From Candidatus Kuenenia stuttgartensis (GTDB lineage: Bacteria; Planctomycetota; Planctomycetia; Isosphaerales; Isosphaeraceae), in the NCBI GenBank assembly GCA_945865635.1, contig CAMBEP010000040.1:1-43397 (forward strand): a stretch of 43,397 nt of DNA, given 5' to 3'. The notes under the pieces are model-generated. The model was not told the origin of the DNA. It was given only the letters and a program-made list of their open reading frames with translations, and ran no database searches. The position numbers and the translations under genes are program-made. Positions 27,900 to 36,071 of the stretch are shown here, piece after piece (position 1 is the first letter of the stretch; the number at the start of each line of letters is the position of its first letter).

Positions 27900-29323
27900 A
27901 ATTATGCAATCCTTCCAGTATTCAGAGTGACGCCGGCTCAGCAATGACCAAAGTATTGATTGTGGATGATGTAGAGGAGTCACGTTGGGTTTTATCGAAC
28001 ATTGTCCGCCAATCCGGATTTTTGCCGATTATGGCAGACAGTGGAGCCAGGGCGTTAGTATTGACCGAGCAGGAAGAGCCAGACGCGATTCTGCTCGATG
28101 TTGGTTTGCCTGACATGAACGGATTTGATGTCCTGCAGCAGATTCAAAAAAAACACAACTCCTTACCTGTCATCATGGTCACAGGCAATGGCAATATCGA
28201 AGATGCCAAACACGCCCTTAGGGCTAACGCCTTTGATTACGTCGCAAAGCCTTTTCTGAATTCGGATATGATCCAACTGCTGACACGGGCCCTCAGGCAA
28301 CGAATCAGCAGGCCATGGAATCCTTCTCAGGACGTGCCTATGAAAGAATGCAGCGAGTTGCTGAAAAGCATGGGTTGCAGTATTTACGTACAGAAAATCA
28401 TAAGGGAAAAAACCAAAGTCTCTGCAACCAGTTTCGCTGTACTGGTCATTGGCGAAACCGGAACCGGTAAAGAGCTTGTCTCACGCGCGATCCACGAAGA
28501 AAGCGGTCGAGCCACTAAGCCTTTTATTGCTGTAGACTGCGGCGCCATTCCCGAAGCTCTGATCGAAAGCGAGCTATTTGGCCACGAAAAAGGTGCTTTC
28601 ACAGGCGCAACCGGCTTAAAAATTGGTGCTTTTGAAGCGGCCGCCGGAGGCACGATTTTCCTGGATGAGATCGCCAATCTTCCGTATTCCGTACAAGGCA
28701 AGATTTTGCGGGTTTTAGAAACCCGCAGTATTCGTCGAATCGGAAGCATACAAGAGAAGCCAATCGATTTTCGAGTTGTGGCCGCTACCAATATTGACCT
28801 GAAAAATGCGGACACAAAGAGCTTTCGCGTCGACCTCTATCATCGGCTGGCCGAATTCACCATCCAGATTCCGCCCCTGCGTGAACGCCGCGAGGATTTG
28901 GTCTATCTCGTGAACCGATTCCTAGAACGGACCAACCTGGAATTGTCGAAGCGTGTCGTGGGCCTTTCCCAAGACTCATGGGACTTGGTTCATGCTTATC
29001 AATGGCCAGGAAATGTACGTGAACTTCGCAACGAAATCCGTCGCGCTGTTTTGCTCTGCCCCGACAATGAAGCCATTGATTGCTCTCTGCTTTCAAATCT
29101 GATGGTTCCACTCAATCCTCCGACTCGCAAGCCTGAAATCAATGCCTCTGAAACGATTATTCATCAGGCTGAACATTTCGAGACAGAGCCTGCCATGAAA
29201 TTGTCAGATTCCCAATCCGGTTTCGAGTTCAGTTGCCAATTATCCACTCAGGATATTGAATCTCTGATTTCCATGGATGGAGGGCTCTGCCTGACAAAAG
29301 TGATCGGTCAGGCAATGTCGTAA
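27896..29323 (+). CDS. NtrC-family sigma-54 response regulator lacking its own DNA-binding domain
   Basis: The 475-residue protein has a receiver domain and a sigma-54 AAA+ activator domain. In the receiver, the acidic pair is D24 and D25, the phospho-acceptor is D68 in LLDVGLPD, and K118 lies in AKPF. In the AAA+ domain, Walker A GETGTGKE is at 186-193, the sigma-54 contact loop GAFTGA at 233-238 and Walker B at GGTIFLDE 251-258. The WPGNVRELRNEIRRA R-finger region follows, with an 80-residue linker. NtrC-type proteins normally end in a Fis-like helix-turn-helix. Here a TAA at 29321 stops the frame just before it, and the helix-turn-helix is encoded in the same frame from the next codon, an ATG. 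The likely target is the sigma-54 promoter of gvpA. The 27896 start shares ATGA with the previous gene; an ATG at 27944 is possible. Confidence 0.92.
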   Translation: MKLCNPSSIQSDAGSAMTKVLIVDDVEESRWVLSNIVRQSGFLPIMADSGARALVLTEQEEPDAILLDVGLPDMNGFDVLQQIQKKHNSLPVIMVTGNGNIEDAKHALRANAFDYVAKPFLNSDMIQLLTRALRQRISRPWNPSQDVPMKECSELLKSMGCSIYVQKIIREKTKVSATSFAVLVIGETGTGKELVSRAIHEESGRATKPFIAVDCGAIPEALIESELFGHEKGAFTGATGLKIGAFEAAAGGTIFLDEIANLPYSVQGKILRVLETRSIRRIGSIQEKPIDFRVVAATNIDLKNADTKSFRVDLYHRLAEFTIQIPPLRERREDLVYLVNRFLERTNLELSKRVVGLSQDSWDLVHAYQWPGNVRELRNEIRRAVLLCPDNEAIDCSLLSNLMVPLNPPTRKPEINASETIIHQAEHFETEPAMKLSDSQSGFEFSCQLSTQDIESLISMDGGLCLTKVIGQAMS

Positions 29324-29482
29324 ATGGAACGCGGAATTTTAATTCAGGTTCTGAAATTTGCGGATGGCAATAAAGCCAAAGCGGCCAGGCTTCTGCATAT
29401 CGACTATAAAACGATCCACAGCAAGCTTAAAAAACATCAGATCAATTCCCTTTTTCAGTTTTTGGAACCGCAGTGTCCCTAA
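29324..29482 (+). CDS. Fis-type helix-turn-helix, in-frame continuation of the activator
   Basis: These 52 codons start with ATG directly after the activator stop and are in the same frame. The product contains GNKAKAARLLHIDYKTI followed by a basic helix, an almost textbook NtrC C-terminal DNA-binding domain. It could be a separate small DNA-binding protein made by termination and restart, the tail of a readthrough product, or the remnant left by a recent nonsense mutation. I see no separate ribosome binding site other than the end of the previous frame. The next gene (Hsp20-like) starts 38 bases downstream. Confidence 0.8.
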   Translation: MERGILIQVLKFADGNKAKAARLLHIDYKTIHSKLKKHQINSLFQFLEPQCP

Positions 29483-29520
29483 GACAAACCAATCCACCAC
29501 CACAAACGGGAGAGACAACG

Positions 29521-30114
29521 ATGGACGACAAAAAAAGAGCGGAAGAATTTTCTGAAGGCAAGCGCCGACTCGACGAAATCGGCAGCCGGCTGGGAAACCT
29601 GTTTGGCACGTCAAACAACGCGCCAACCAACGGCGGCTTATTCTCAGGGCTTGGCAATCTTATCGAACAGTTCGGAAAATTTGCCGAACAGGTCGAAGAA
29701 GCTGGCGGAACCATGTCAAAAACCGGCTCATTCGAGTCTGGTTCGGGCAAAGGTGCCAAAGGCGTCTATGGCTTCACAGTAAAAACCGGACTCGGCGGCG
29801 ACAAAGGTGTCAAAGTTGAGCCATTTGGAAATATGAAAAAGGACGACCACGGGAAATTTGTTGAGGTTCAACAAATTCGCGAACCCTTGGTCGATATTTT
29901 TGACGAAGCCGATCACCTTCTGGTGGTGGCTGAAGTACCAGGTGTAATGCAAAGCGATGTTCATGTGGATTTGAAAGACGATATTCTGACCCTCTCCGCC
30001 GAACACGGGGAGACGAAGTACTATAAAGAGTTGTTACTGCCAGAGAGCTTTCAATCAGAAAAGATGAGTTTCATATGCCGTAATGGAATCATTGAGATTC
30101 GTCTTATGAAATAA
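29521..30114 (+). CDS. gvpH: Gas vesicle protein GvpH-like, Hsp20-fold small heat shock protein
   Basis: The 197-residue protein has a flexible, Gly/Ser-rich and partly helical N-terminal half. A C-terminal alpha-crystallin/Hsp20-like domain begins about residue 115 (EPLVDIFDEADHLLVVAEVPGV) and runs through HVDLKDDILTLSAE to NGIIEIRL. This is the arrangement of GvpH, an accessory gas vesicle protein thought to act as a chaperone. The ATG at 29521 has GGGAGAG upstream; a longer frame from 29473 would overlap the helix-turn-helix gene and is not used. A strong hairpin follows 32 bases after the stop. Confidence 0.85.
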   Translation: MDDKKRAEEFSEGKRRLDEIGSRLGNLFGTSNNAPTNGGLFSGLGNLIEQFGKFAEQVEEAGGTMSKTGSFESGSGKGAKGVYGFTVKTGLGGDKGVKVEPFGNMKKDDHGKFVEVQQIREPLVDIFDEADHLLVVAEVPGVMQSDVHVDLKDDILTLSAEHGETKYYKELLLPESFQSEKMSFICRNGIIEIRLMK

Positions 30115-30146
30115 AACAACCGCAATTCGGATTCGAAATTCACTCC

Positions 30147-30197
30147 ATCAAAAAATCGAGTTGGCAAGCAATCTCTGCCCATCACTCGATTTTTGAT
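30147..30197 (+). terminator. Hairpin terminator after gvpH
   Basis: ATCAAAAAATCGAGT (30147-30161) pairs with ACTCGATTTTTGAT (30184-30197) with one bulged base and a further short inner stem (GGCA/TGCC). The A/T tracts on both arms fit a rho-independent terminator that can work in both directions. It divides the regulator-gvpH unit from the CDC48-like unit. Confidence 0.65.
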
Positions 30198-30243
30198 CAG
30201 GATTAATTTAAGGCCTGCACATTGTATGTGCTGATGCTTTTAG

Positions 30244-30272
30244 ACGCCTCATTTCTCTACGTAAACCGATTG
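30244..30272 (+). promoter_or_regulatory. Bipartite motif, copy 2
   Basis: ACGCCTCAT (30244-30252) and AACCGATTG (30264-30272) with 11 bases between match copy 1 at 27002-27029 in all 18 motif bases. It lies 30 bases before the ATG of the CDC48-like gene, the place where a promoter or operator would act. Confidence 0.5.
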
Positions 30273-30301
30273 GTTCTATCACTTGTCAAGGGATTCAAGA
30301 C

Positions 30302-32455
30302 ATGAAAAATGCTTCGGATCAAACAATCAGGCTCAAGGTCACAGAGGGTTTGGGCAAAGATGTAGGCCGCTCGCTGGCCCGCATGGACCCAATCGACATG
30401 AAAGCTCTGGGTGTTGGGATCGGTGATTTTGTCGAGCTTTCAGGCAAGCGTAAAACTGTGTGCAAGGTCATGCCAGCGTTTAAAGATGACCGCGGCGGAA
30501 ACCGGATCCAGGTGGATGGCATCACGCGGACGAATGCCTCCGTTGCGCTTGACGACCTGATCATCGTCCGTAAGGTCATTGCCCAGCACGCCAAACAAGT
30601 CGTGCTATCGCCCTCCACGCCAGACATCAAAGACCGCGACCTCCAGTTTATGGCCGCCCGTCTCGATGGCTTGTCAGTGGTTGTCGGCGATATGCTTCGA
30701 GGCACCCTTTTTGGTAGCCGCCACATGGACTTTCTGGTCAAGGAGACCGATCCCAAAGGGCCCGTCGTCATCGTTTCGGGCACCATGCTCAAAGTCGGTC
30801 CAGCCACGCCCGCAACAGATAAAGCCACGACAACTCGTCCGACCCTCTCCTACGAAGACATCGGCGGACTCCGCAAAGAAGTTCAACGCGTACGTGAGAT
30901 CGTTGAACTGCCACTGCGATATCCTGAAGTCTTTGCTCGCCTTGGCATCGCGGCTCCTAAAGGCATTCTGCTTTATGGCCCTCCAGGCTGTGGCAAGACC
31001 CTAATCGCACGTGCCGCCGCCCATGAAACAAACGTTAAGTTCTTCTCCATCAGCGGCCCTGAGATCATGCAAAAGTTCTACGGCGAATCCGAAGGGCACC
31101 TGCGCAAGCTCTTTGAAGAAGCCACACGCCAGGCCCCAAGCATCATTTTTATCGATGAGATCGACTCCATCGCACCAAAACGTGAAGAGCTTGGTGGCGA
31201 ACACCAAGTCGAACGCCGCGTGGTGGCCCAGCTTCTCACTCTGATGGACGGCTTGAAGGCACGTGGCCAGGTGGTTGTGATTGCCGCTACAAACATCCCA
31301 AACTCACTGGATCCTGCTCTGCGACGGCCAGGCCGATTCGACCGTGAAATTGTCATTCCGATCCCAGACCGTCACGGCCGACTGGAAATCCTCGAAATCC
31401 ATTCTCGTGGAATGCCTCTGGCCAAAGACGTCAATCTCGAAAAACTGGCAGATATCACGCACGGATATGTCGGAGCCGATCTAGAAGCTCTATGTCGCGA
31501 AGCCGCTATGATTTGTGTTCGTCGAATCCTGCCGGAAATCGACTTTGCCCAGGCAAACTTGCCCTATGAATCGCTCCAGAAACTGGAAATCAGCAACGAT
31601 GACTTGCACACCGCCCTACGCGATGTTGAGCCATCCGCCCTCCGCGAAGTCTTTGTCGAAATTCCTAATACCACTTGGGAAGACGTCGGCGGGCTTGATC
31701 AGCCTAAACGACTCCTGAAAGAAGCCCTTGAATGGCCTTTGAAATATAAAGATCTCTTCGATGCCGGTGGCATCAAACCCATGAAGGGCATTCTACTTAC
31801 CGGCCCACCAGGATGCGGCAAAACCCTTCTGGCCCAGGCTTCGGCCAGTGCCACTCGGGTGAATTTCATTTCCGTAAAAGGGCCAGCCTTACTGTCCAAA
31901 TTTATAGGCGAATCAGAGCGCGGAGTTCGCGAGATATTCAGAAAGGCCAAACAGGCTGCCCCTTGCCTCGTCTTTTTCGACGAAATTGATGCACTTGTCC
32001 CCCGACGCGGCAGTGGCGAATCCGATGCAGGTGTGAGCGAACGTGTTGTTGGCCAGTTTCTGGCTGAACTTGACGGCGTCGAGAAGCTCAACGGCGTTTT
32101 GGTTCTGGCCGCGACAAACCGCCCCGACATGATCGATCCTGCCCTGCTACGACCAGGCCGATTCGATGTCACGGTAGAAATCCCTTTGCCAAATGAAGCA
32201 GAACGTCTAGCGATTCTGCAAGTTCAGGCTCGTGGCAAGCCAATTGATACAGGCGTTCCACTATCGACCATCGCAGCAATCACCGTGGGCATGACAGGCG
32301 CGGATCTTGGTGCCATCTGCCAGCATGCCGCACTTTTCGCAATTCGGGAACGCGTGCAGATGGTTGAATCAGGCTCTTCTGAAGTCAATCTGAACGACCC
32401 CTTGAACATCCAGTCCAAGCACTTTGAAGCCGCAATTCGTGAGGTTCAAAAGTGA
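30302..32455 (+). CDS. CDC48/VAT-like double AAA+ ATPase of the gas vesicle island
   Basis: The 717-residue protein has an N-terminal CDC48_N double-psi barrel (about 6-95) and a CDC48_2-like part (100-170). Two AAA modules follow, with Walker A GPPGCGKT at 226-233 and 501-508. Walker B and second-region-of-homology motifs are intact in both (FIDEIDSIAP, RRPGRFDREI and FFDEIDAL, LRPGRFDVTV). Such ATPases unfold or segregate proteins through a hexameric pore. It is fully archaeal-style in layout. Placement between GvpH and a GvpF/L protein, with a GTGA overlap into the latter, suggests a role in vesicle protein remodelling or turnover; this is inference. Confidence 0.92.
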   Translation: MKNASDQTIRLKVTEGLGKDVGRSLARMDPIDMKALGVGIGDFVELSGKRKTVCKVMPAFKDDRGGNRIQVDGITRTNASVALDDLIIVRKVIAQHAKQVVLSPSTPDIKDRDLQFMAARLDGLSVVVGDMLRGTLFGSRHMDFLVKETDPKGPVVIVSGTMLKVGPATPATDKATTTRPTLSYEDIGGLRKEVQRVREIVELPLRYPEVFARLGIAAPKGILLYGPPGCGKTLIARAAAHETNVKFFSISGPEIMQKFYGESEGHLRKLFEEATRQAPSIIFIDEIDSIAPKREELGGEHQVERRVVAQLLTLMDGLKARGQVVVIAATNIPNSLDPALRRPGRFDREIVIPIPDRHGRLEILEIHSRGMPLAKDVNLEKLADITHGYVGADLEALCREAAMICVRRILPEIDFAQANLPYESLQKLEISNDDLHTALRDVEPSALREVFVEIPNTTWEDVGGLDQPKRLLKEALEWPLKYKDLFDAGGIKPMKGILLTGPPGCGKTLLAQASASATRVNFISVKGPALLSKFIGESERGVREIFRKAKQAAPCLVFFDEIDALVPRRGSGESDAGVSERVVGQFLAELDGVEKLNGVLVLAATNRPDMIDPALLRPGRFDVTVEIPLPNEAERLAILQVQARGKPIDTGVPLSTIAAITVGMTGADLGAICQHAALFAIRERVQMVESGSSEVNLNDPLNIQSKHFEAAIREVQK

Positions 32456-33312
32456 GCGAAATCACGCATCAGACAAATGATTCCACCGACGTAAACCAGG
32501 CGATCTATCTTTACTCTCTGGCACGCCCTGAATGCTTGGCAGCAGCGATCTTCAGCCAATCTGAAGATCGCTTGCCTGGTGTGGACCAAGACTTTCCAGT
32601 CTCAGCGATTCATCTCGACCGGATCGGTATTGTGGCCGTTTTCAGCCTTGTGAATCCAGCCGACTTTTCAGAATCAAACCTACAGGATATTGCATGGATT
32701 GGCCCCCGGGCCCGGATTCATGAGTCCGTAGTCCAGCAAGTCATGCTAACCTCGCCAGTCCTACCCGTCAAATTCGCCACGATTTATCGATCGCAATCAG
32801 GACTGACCAACTTCGTGAACCACAATGGAGCCTCCATCCTCAAAGCGCTTCACCAGGTTCACAATAAAGCGGAATGGACTGTGAAAGCCTATGTTGATGA
32901 GGCCCAAGCCCGGCTTAACTTGACTTGTACCAACCCAGAAATCCAGGAACTGACAGCCCGAATTTCTCAATCTCCAGGGCTTCGCTATATGCAGCAGAAG
33001 CAGATCGACATTCGAATTGAAACCGCCCTTAACCAGTGGGCTTTGGGTGTATCCCAAACCGTTGAAGAAGCTTTGACTCCACATGCAGTCGGCATGTCAA
33101 CGCTCAGATTACATGCGCCGGCGATGACAGGCCGACCGGAACGAATGATCTTCAATGGCAGTTTTTTGTTAGAAAACTCGATGGTCGACCAGTTTCAATC
33201 AGTTGTCGACAAGATTCAGTCAAACGCCAAAATGTCGGGACTGATTTTTGAATGCCGTGGCCCATGGCCACCATATCATTTTTGCCCGACCTTATCGGCA
33301 AGCACACCTTAG
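32452..33312 (+). CDS. gvpL: Gas vesicle protein GvpF/GvpL family (copy 1)
   Basis: The 286-residue protein shows the GvpF/L layout. It has an N-terminal small domain (QAIYLYSLARPE), a helical middle and a C-terminal domain ending in the family signature GPWPPYHF. GvpF/L proteins bind GvpA and act in early vesicle assembly. The GTG at 32452 overlaps the stop of the CDC48-like gene (GTGA), so translation is coupled. A second GvpF/L gene lies at 39017; the two are clearly diverged and so not a recent duplication. Whether this one is F or L cannot be decided by eye. Confidence 0.88.
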   Translation: MSEITHQTNDSTDVNQAIYLYSLARPECLAAAIFSQSEDRLPGVDQDFPVSAIHLDRIGIVAVFSLVNPADFSESNLQDIAWIGPRARIHESVVQQVMLTSPVLPVKFATIYRSQSGLTNFVNHNGASILKALHQVHNKAEWTVKAYVDEAQARLNLTCTNPEIQELTARISQSPGLRYMQQKQIDIRIETALNQWALGVSQTVEEALTPHAVGMSTLRLHAPAMTGRPERMIFNGSFLLENSMVDQFQSVVDKIQSNAKMSGLIFECRGPWPPYHFCPTLSASTP

Positions 33313-33378
33313 GCTTAATTTTAAATTTTTACCAACTCACAACCTATTTAAGCCCTTTCTCCTGATTCACTGGAAGTG

Positions 33379-34869
33379 ATGTGCCCATTGCAAGAAGGCA
33401 AAACTTTGGAAGGCTTTTACGAAAAGCTTTACAATATGGTGCTCGGAAACATCCCATTTTCGCTGCTGTTGTTTGACCGCTCGCTCAGAGTTGTTTCCGC
33501 CAACCGCAATTTTTTAATAAAATCCCGCCGCTTCGAATCAGAGACAATAGGTGCAAAGATTCGCGAAGTTTTTCCAGAAGCCATTCTCAACTTCACGAAT
33601 CTCGAAGGTAAGGTCCGAAATGTCTTTGATACAGGCGAAGGCATTCAGAATGCCCAGATGACCTACCGGGCACCGGGAGTCTCCACCCGAATTTATTATT
33701 ACACGTTAATTCCGGTGAAATCAGGCAATATCGTTGAGCATACAATGCTCGTGATGGACGATGTTACCGAGAAAGTCCAACTCAGCGAAAAAGCCCGAAT
33801 GGCGGAACGCCACTTGGCAAGCGTCGTGGAAAGTGCCAATGATTTGGTTGTTTCCACGGATGCCGAAGGACAGATTATCAGCTGGAATCTTGCTGCAGAA
33901 CGCATTTCCGGCTTCCATAAAGATCAAGTCAAGGGCAAGCGACTGAGCGAGCTCTGCGAACCAAGTCAGAGACACAACATGGAAGAGATCCTCCATCGGC
34001 TTGCAAAAGGTAACGCAGTTCAGTTTCACGAAATAAATATCGTATCGACTAGCGGCAAGCTCATTCCAATTGACTGGTGCTGTTCGCCCATTCGCGACGA
34101 TTCAGGCAATGTCTACGGGGTTGTTGAGGTGGGCCGGGATCTTTCGGAACGCCGGGCCTTTGAAGCACACCTATTGCACACTGAAAAACTAGCCGCTTTG
34201 GGTGTGATGGCAGGTGGTATCGCACACGAACTGCGAAACCCTCTCTCTGTAAGTTATTCAGCTGCTCAATTTCTATTAGAAGCAGATATTACGCCCAGTT
34301 TTCATCGTGAATGCGCTCATAAAATCATCAATGGAATTCAGCGTGCCTCGTCAATCATTGAAAACCTTTTGCGTTTTGCTCGCCCTGCGCCAAGCGACCA
34401 CGTAGAACCTTTGAACCTGGTGACTCTTGTAAACGATACGGTCAACGTGCTAGCACCTCAAGCAAAACTCTTAAAAATCCGAGTCATTGATCAATACGAA
34501 ACCGACGAAATACCAATTTCGGGAAATGCGAACTTATTACAGCAAGTATTTATGAATTTTATTTTAAATGCTTGCCAGGCGATGCCTGATGGTGGGGAGA
34601 TTCGAATCGCTGTCTATCAGCAACAAAAAGAAGCTGTTGTCGAAGTTTCAGATAATGGTTGTGGAATTACCGCATCCAATATTAGCCAAATTTTCGACCC
34701 TTTCTTTACCACGCAAATGAGTGGTAAGGGAACTGGCCTTGGCCTTTCCATTTGCCACACTATTATCCAACAGCACAAAGGCTTGATTGAAGTGGACAGC
34801 GTTATTCATCATGGAAGCACATTCACCGTCAGGCTTCCTTTACGACAACTCCCTGATGTAGACTTATGA
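33379..34869 (+). CDS. Soluble PAS-domain sensor histidine kinase
   Basis: The 496-residue kinase has no membrane segment. Two PAS domains (about 17-125 and 145-262) are followed by HisKA with the phosphorylatable H283 in AGGIAHELRNPLS. The ATPase domain has N-box QVFMNFILNACQAMPDGG, DNGCGI and GKGTGLGLSICHTII. It is therefore predicted to sense an intracellular cue (redox, ligand or energy). The ATG at 33379 is preceded closely by GGA; the GTG one codon earlier is an alternative. Its stop overlaps the following receiver gene (ATGA). Two candidate targets lie nearby: that receiver and the NtrC-type regulator. Confidence 0.92.
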   Translation: MCPLQEGKTLEGFYEKLYNMVLGNIPFSLLLFDRSLRVVSANRNFLIKSRRFESETIGAKIREVFPEAILNFTNLEGKVRNVFDTGEGIQNAQMTYRAPGVSTRIYYYTLIPVKSGNIVEHTMLVMDDVTEKVQLSEKARMAERHLASVVESANDLVVSTDAEGQIISWNLAAERISGFHKDQVKGKRLSELCEPSQRHNMEEILHRLAKGNAVQFHEINIVSTSGKLIPIDWCCSPIRDDSGNVYGVVEVGRDLSERRAFEAHLLHTEKLAALGVMAGGIAHELRNPLSVSYSAAQFLLEADITPSFHRECAHKIINGIQRASSIIENLLRFARPAPSDHVEPLNLVTLVNDTVNVLAPQAKLLKIRVIDQYETDEIPISGNANLLQQVFMNFILNACQAMPDGGEIRIAVYQQQKEAVVEVSDNGCGITASNISQIFDPFFTTQMSGKGTGLGLSICHTIIQQHKGLIEVDSVIHHGSTFTVRLPLRQLPDVDL

Positions 34870-35270
34870 CCAAGCTGAATCAAGCACGTATTTTCATCGT
34901 AGACGATGAACCCGATGTCTGCTGGGTACTCAAAATCTTACTCCAGAAACATGGGTTCCAAGTCGACATGGAAGAGAATGGCAAGAAAGCCTTGGTTCAA
35001 TTGAAATTATCGGGCCATCTATACTGCCTGGTCCTACTCGATGCCAAGCTGTCTGATATTGAAGGTGTCGACCTGGCCCGATTGATCCGATCGGAAACCG
35101 CTTGCAGAGCACCGATGCTGCTGGTTTCTGGCTACTTTTATAAAGACGATAGTGTGGTCCAGGAAAGTATGCGTCACGGCCTGATTTCCGGATTTGTAAC
35201 CAAGCCTTTCAGTCATGAAGCGCTTTTGCAAGCGATCGAAACCGTTTTGGAACCAAAACCATATCCTTAA
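34866..35270 (+). CDS. Stand-alone response regulator receiver protein
   Basis: The 134-residue protein is a single receiver domain: acidic residues D13 and D14, phospho-acceptor D59 (in VLLDAKLSD), S88 and K113 in TKPF. No output domain is present. It could relay phosphate from the coupled kinase to another protein, compete with the NtrC-type regulator for phosphate, or act by protein contact. It overlaps the kinase stop by an ATGA, so the two form a pair. It is the last gene before the gvpA promoter region. Confidence 0.92.
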   Translation: MTKLNQARIFIVDDEPDVCWVLKILLQKHGFQVDMEENGKKALVQLKLSGHLYCLVLLDAKLSDIEGVDLARLIRSETACRAPMLLVSGYFYKDDSVVQESMRHGLISGFVTKPFSHEALLQAIETVLEPKPYP

Positions 35271-35543
35271 CACCCAGATTTAGGTTTTCGGGCGACGAAA
35301 AACACTATATTTTACCAAGAATCATCAAGTTAAGTTTTATTCATTGGAATTCACTGGTCATTCCGCTAACAATTGTCCATGATTCTGATTATTGCGAATG
35401 AAAAAATCCTCGCTCATTTTAGGTTCATCCTATTTTAAAACACATCAAATGAATTTTGATCAGTTATAAAACCTTTGAATCAGAAAAGAGCAGTTGGCAA
35501 CCATGCATGGGGCAGTGCCGCCATGAAACTGTCCCAGAATCAA

Positions 35544-35591
35544 CATAGCAGAACCTCCATAGCAAACCCTCCTATGGCGAGATCACCATAG
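35544..35591 (+). promoter_or_regulatory. Candidate upstream activator sites for the sigma-54 activator
   Basis: Half-sites occur at 35544-35550 (CATAGCA), 35557-35562 (CCATAG, continuing CA), 35572-35577 (CTATGG) and 35586-35591 (CCATAG). The last three form two head-to-head inverted repeats with 9- and 8-base spacers. They lie about 165-210 bases before the predicted transcription start, the usual distance for NtrC-type enhancer sites. Confidence 0.55.
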
Positions 35592-35727
35592 AATCGATCG
35601 AAAAGCAGTGAATCCGTTGACTGACAAATGGCCGAAAAACCAAATCCGGACCATATAACTGGATATTCTTATCGTTTTTTAACATTTTAGATATAACAGA
35701 GAGATTTATTGAGTCTCCAGAGCCTTT

Positions 35728-35743
35728 TGGCACAGCTCTTGCA
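35728..35743 (+). promoter_or_regulatory. Sigma-54 (-24/-12) promoter of gvpA
   Basis: TGGCAC at 35728, five bases, then TTGCA ending at 35743 gives GG (35729-35730) and GC (35741-35742) exactly ten bases apart, a full match to the sigma-54 consensus. Transcription would start near 35754, about 80 bases before gvpA. An NtrC-type activator gene with an intact GAFTGA lies in the same island. Confidence 0.88.
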
Positions 35744-35834
35744 ATAGATATTATTCAGTGGTGCGAAGGTTGTTCCCTGACTTCGCAATCATCTAAAACA
35801 TCTGGGAACGTGCTACCATTTTAGGAGAATTCCA

Positions 35835-36053
35835 ATGGCTAAGGTTCAAAAATCGACCGATTCATCCAGCTTGGCTGAAGTTGTTGACCGTATTCTTGAT
35901 AAGGGTATCGTCATTGACGCCTTTGTGAAGGTTTCGCTCGTCGGCATCGAACTGCTTTCAATTGAAGCCCGCGTTGTAATCGCATCCGTTGAAACATACC
36001 TCAAGTATGCTGAAGCAATTGGCCTCACAGCCAGCGCTGCTTCACCAGCCTGA
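35835..36053 (+). CDS. gvpA: Gas vesicle major shell protein
   Basis: GvpA polymerises into the ribs of the hollow, gas-filled vesicle. The 72-residue product matches the family throughout: [30 protein letters not shown], the beta-strand core [21 protein letters not shown], and a short Ala/Ser tail. AGGAGA lies 8 bases before the ATG. It is the first gene after a sigma-54 promoter and is the only GvpA proper in the window, beside two GvpA-fold paralogues further on (40461 and 41073). A hairpin just after the stop may favour high gvpA mRNA over the downstream genes. Confidence 0.97.
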   Translation: MAKVQKSTDSSSLAEVVDRILDKGIVIDAFVKVSLVGIELLSIEARVVIASVETYLKYAEAIGLTASAASPA

Positions 36054-36071
36054 ATTTGATTTTCTCCCTTT

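Larger units (their letters stand above)
35271..35834. other. Regulatory region upstream of gvpA
   Basis: This 564-base gap carries no gene. It contains a cluster of CCATAG/CTATGG half-sites near 35544-35591, a consensus sigma-54 promoter at 35728-35743, and an 80-base leader that ends in a good ribosome binding site (AGGAGA, 8 bases before the gvpA ATG). The first 200 bases are very A/T-rich. Confidence 0.8.
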
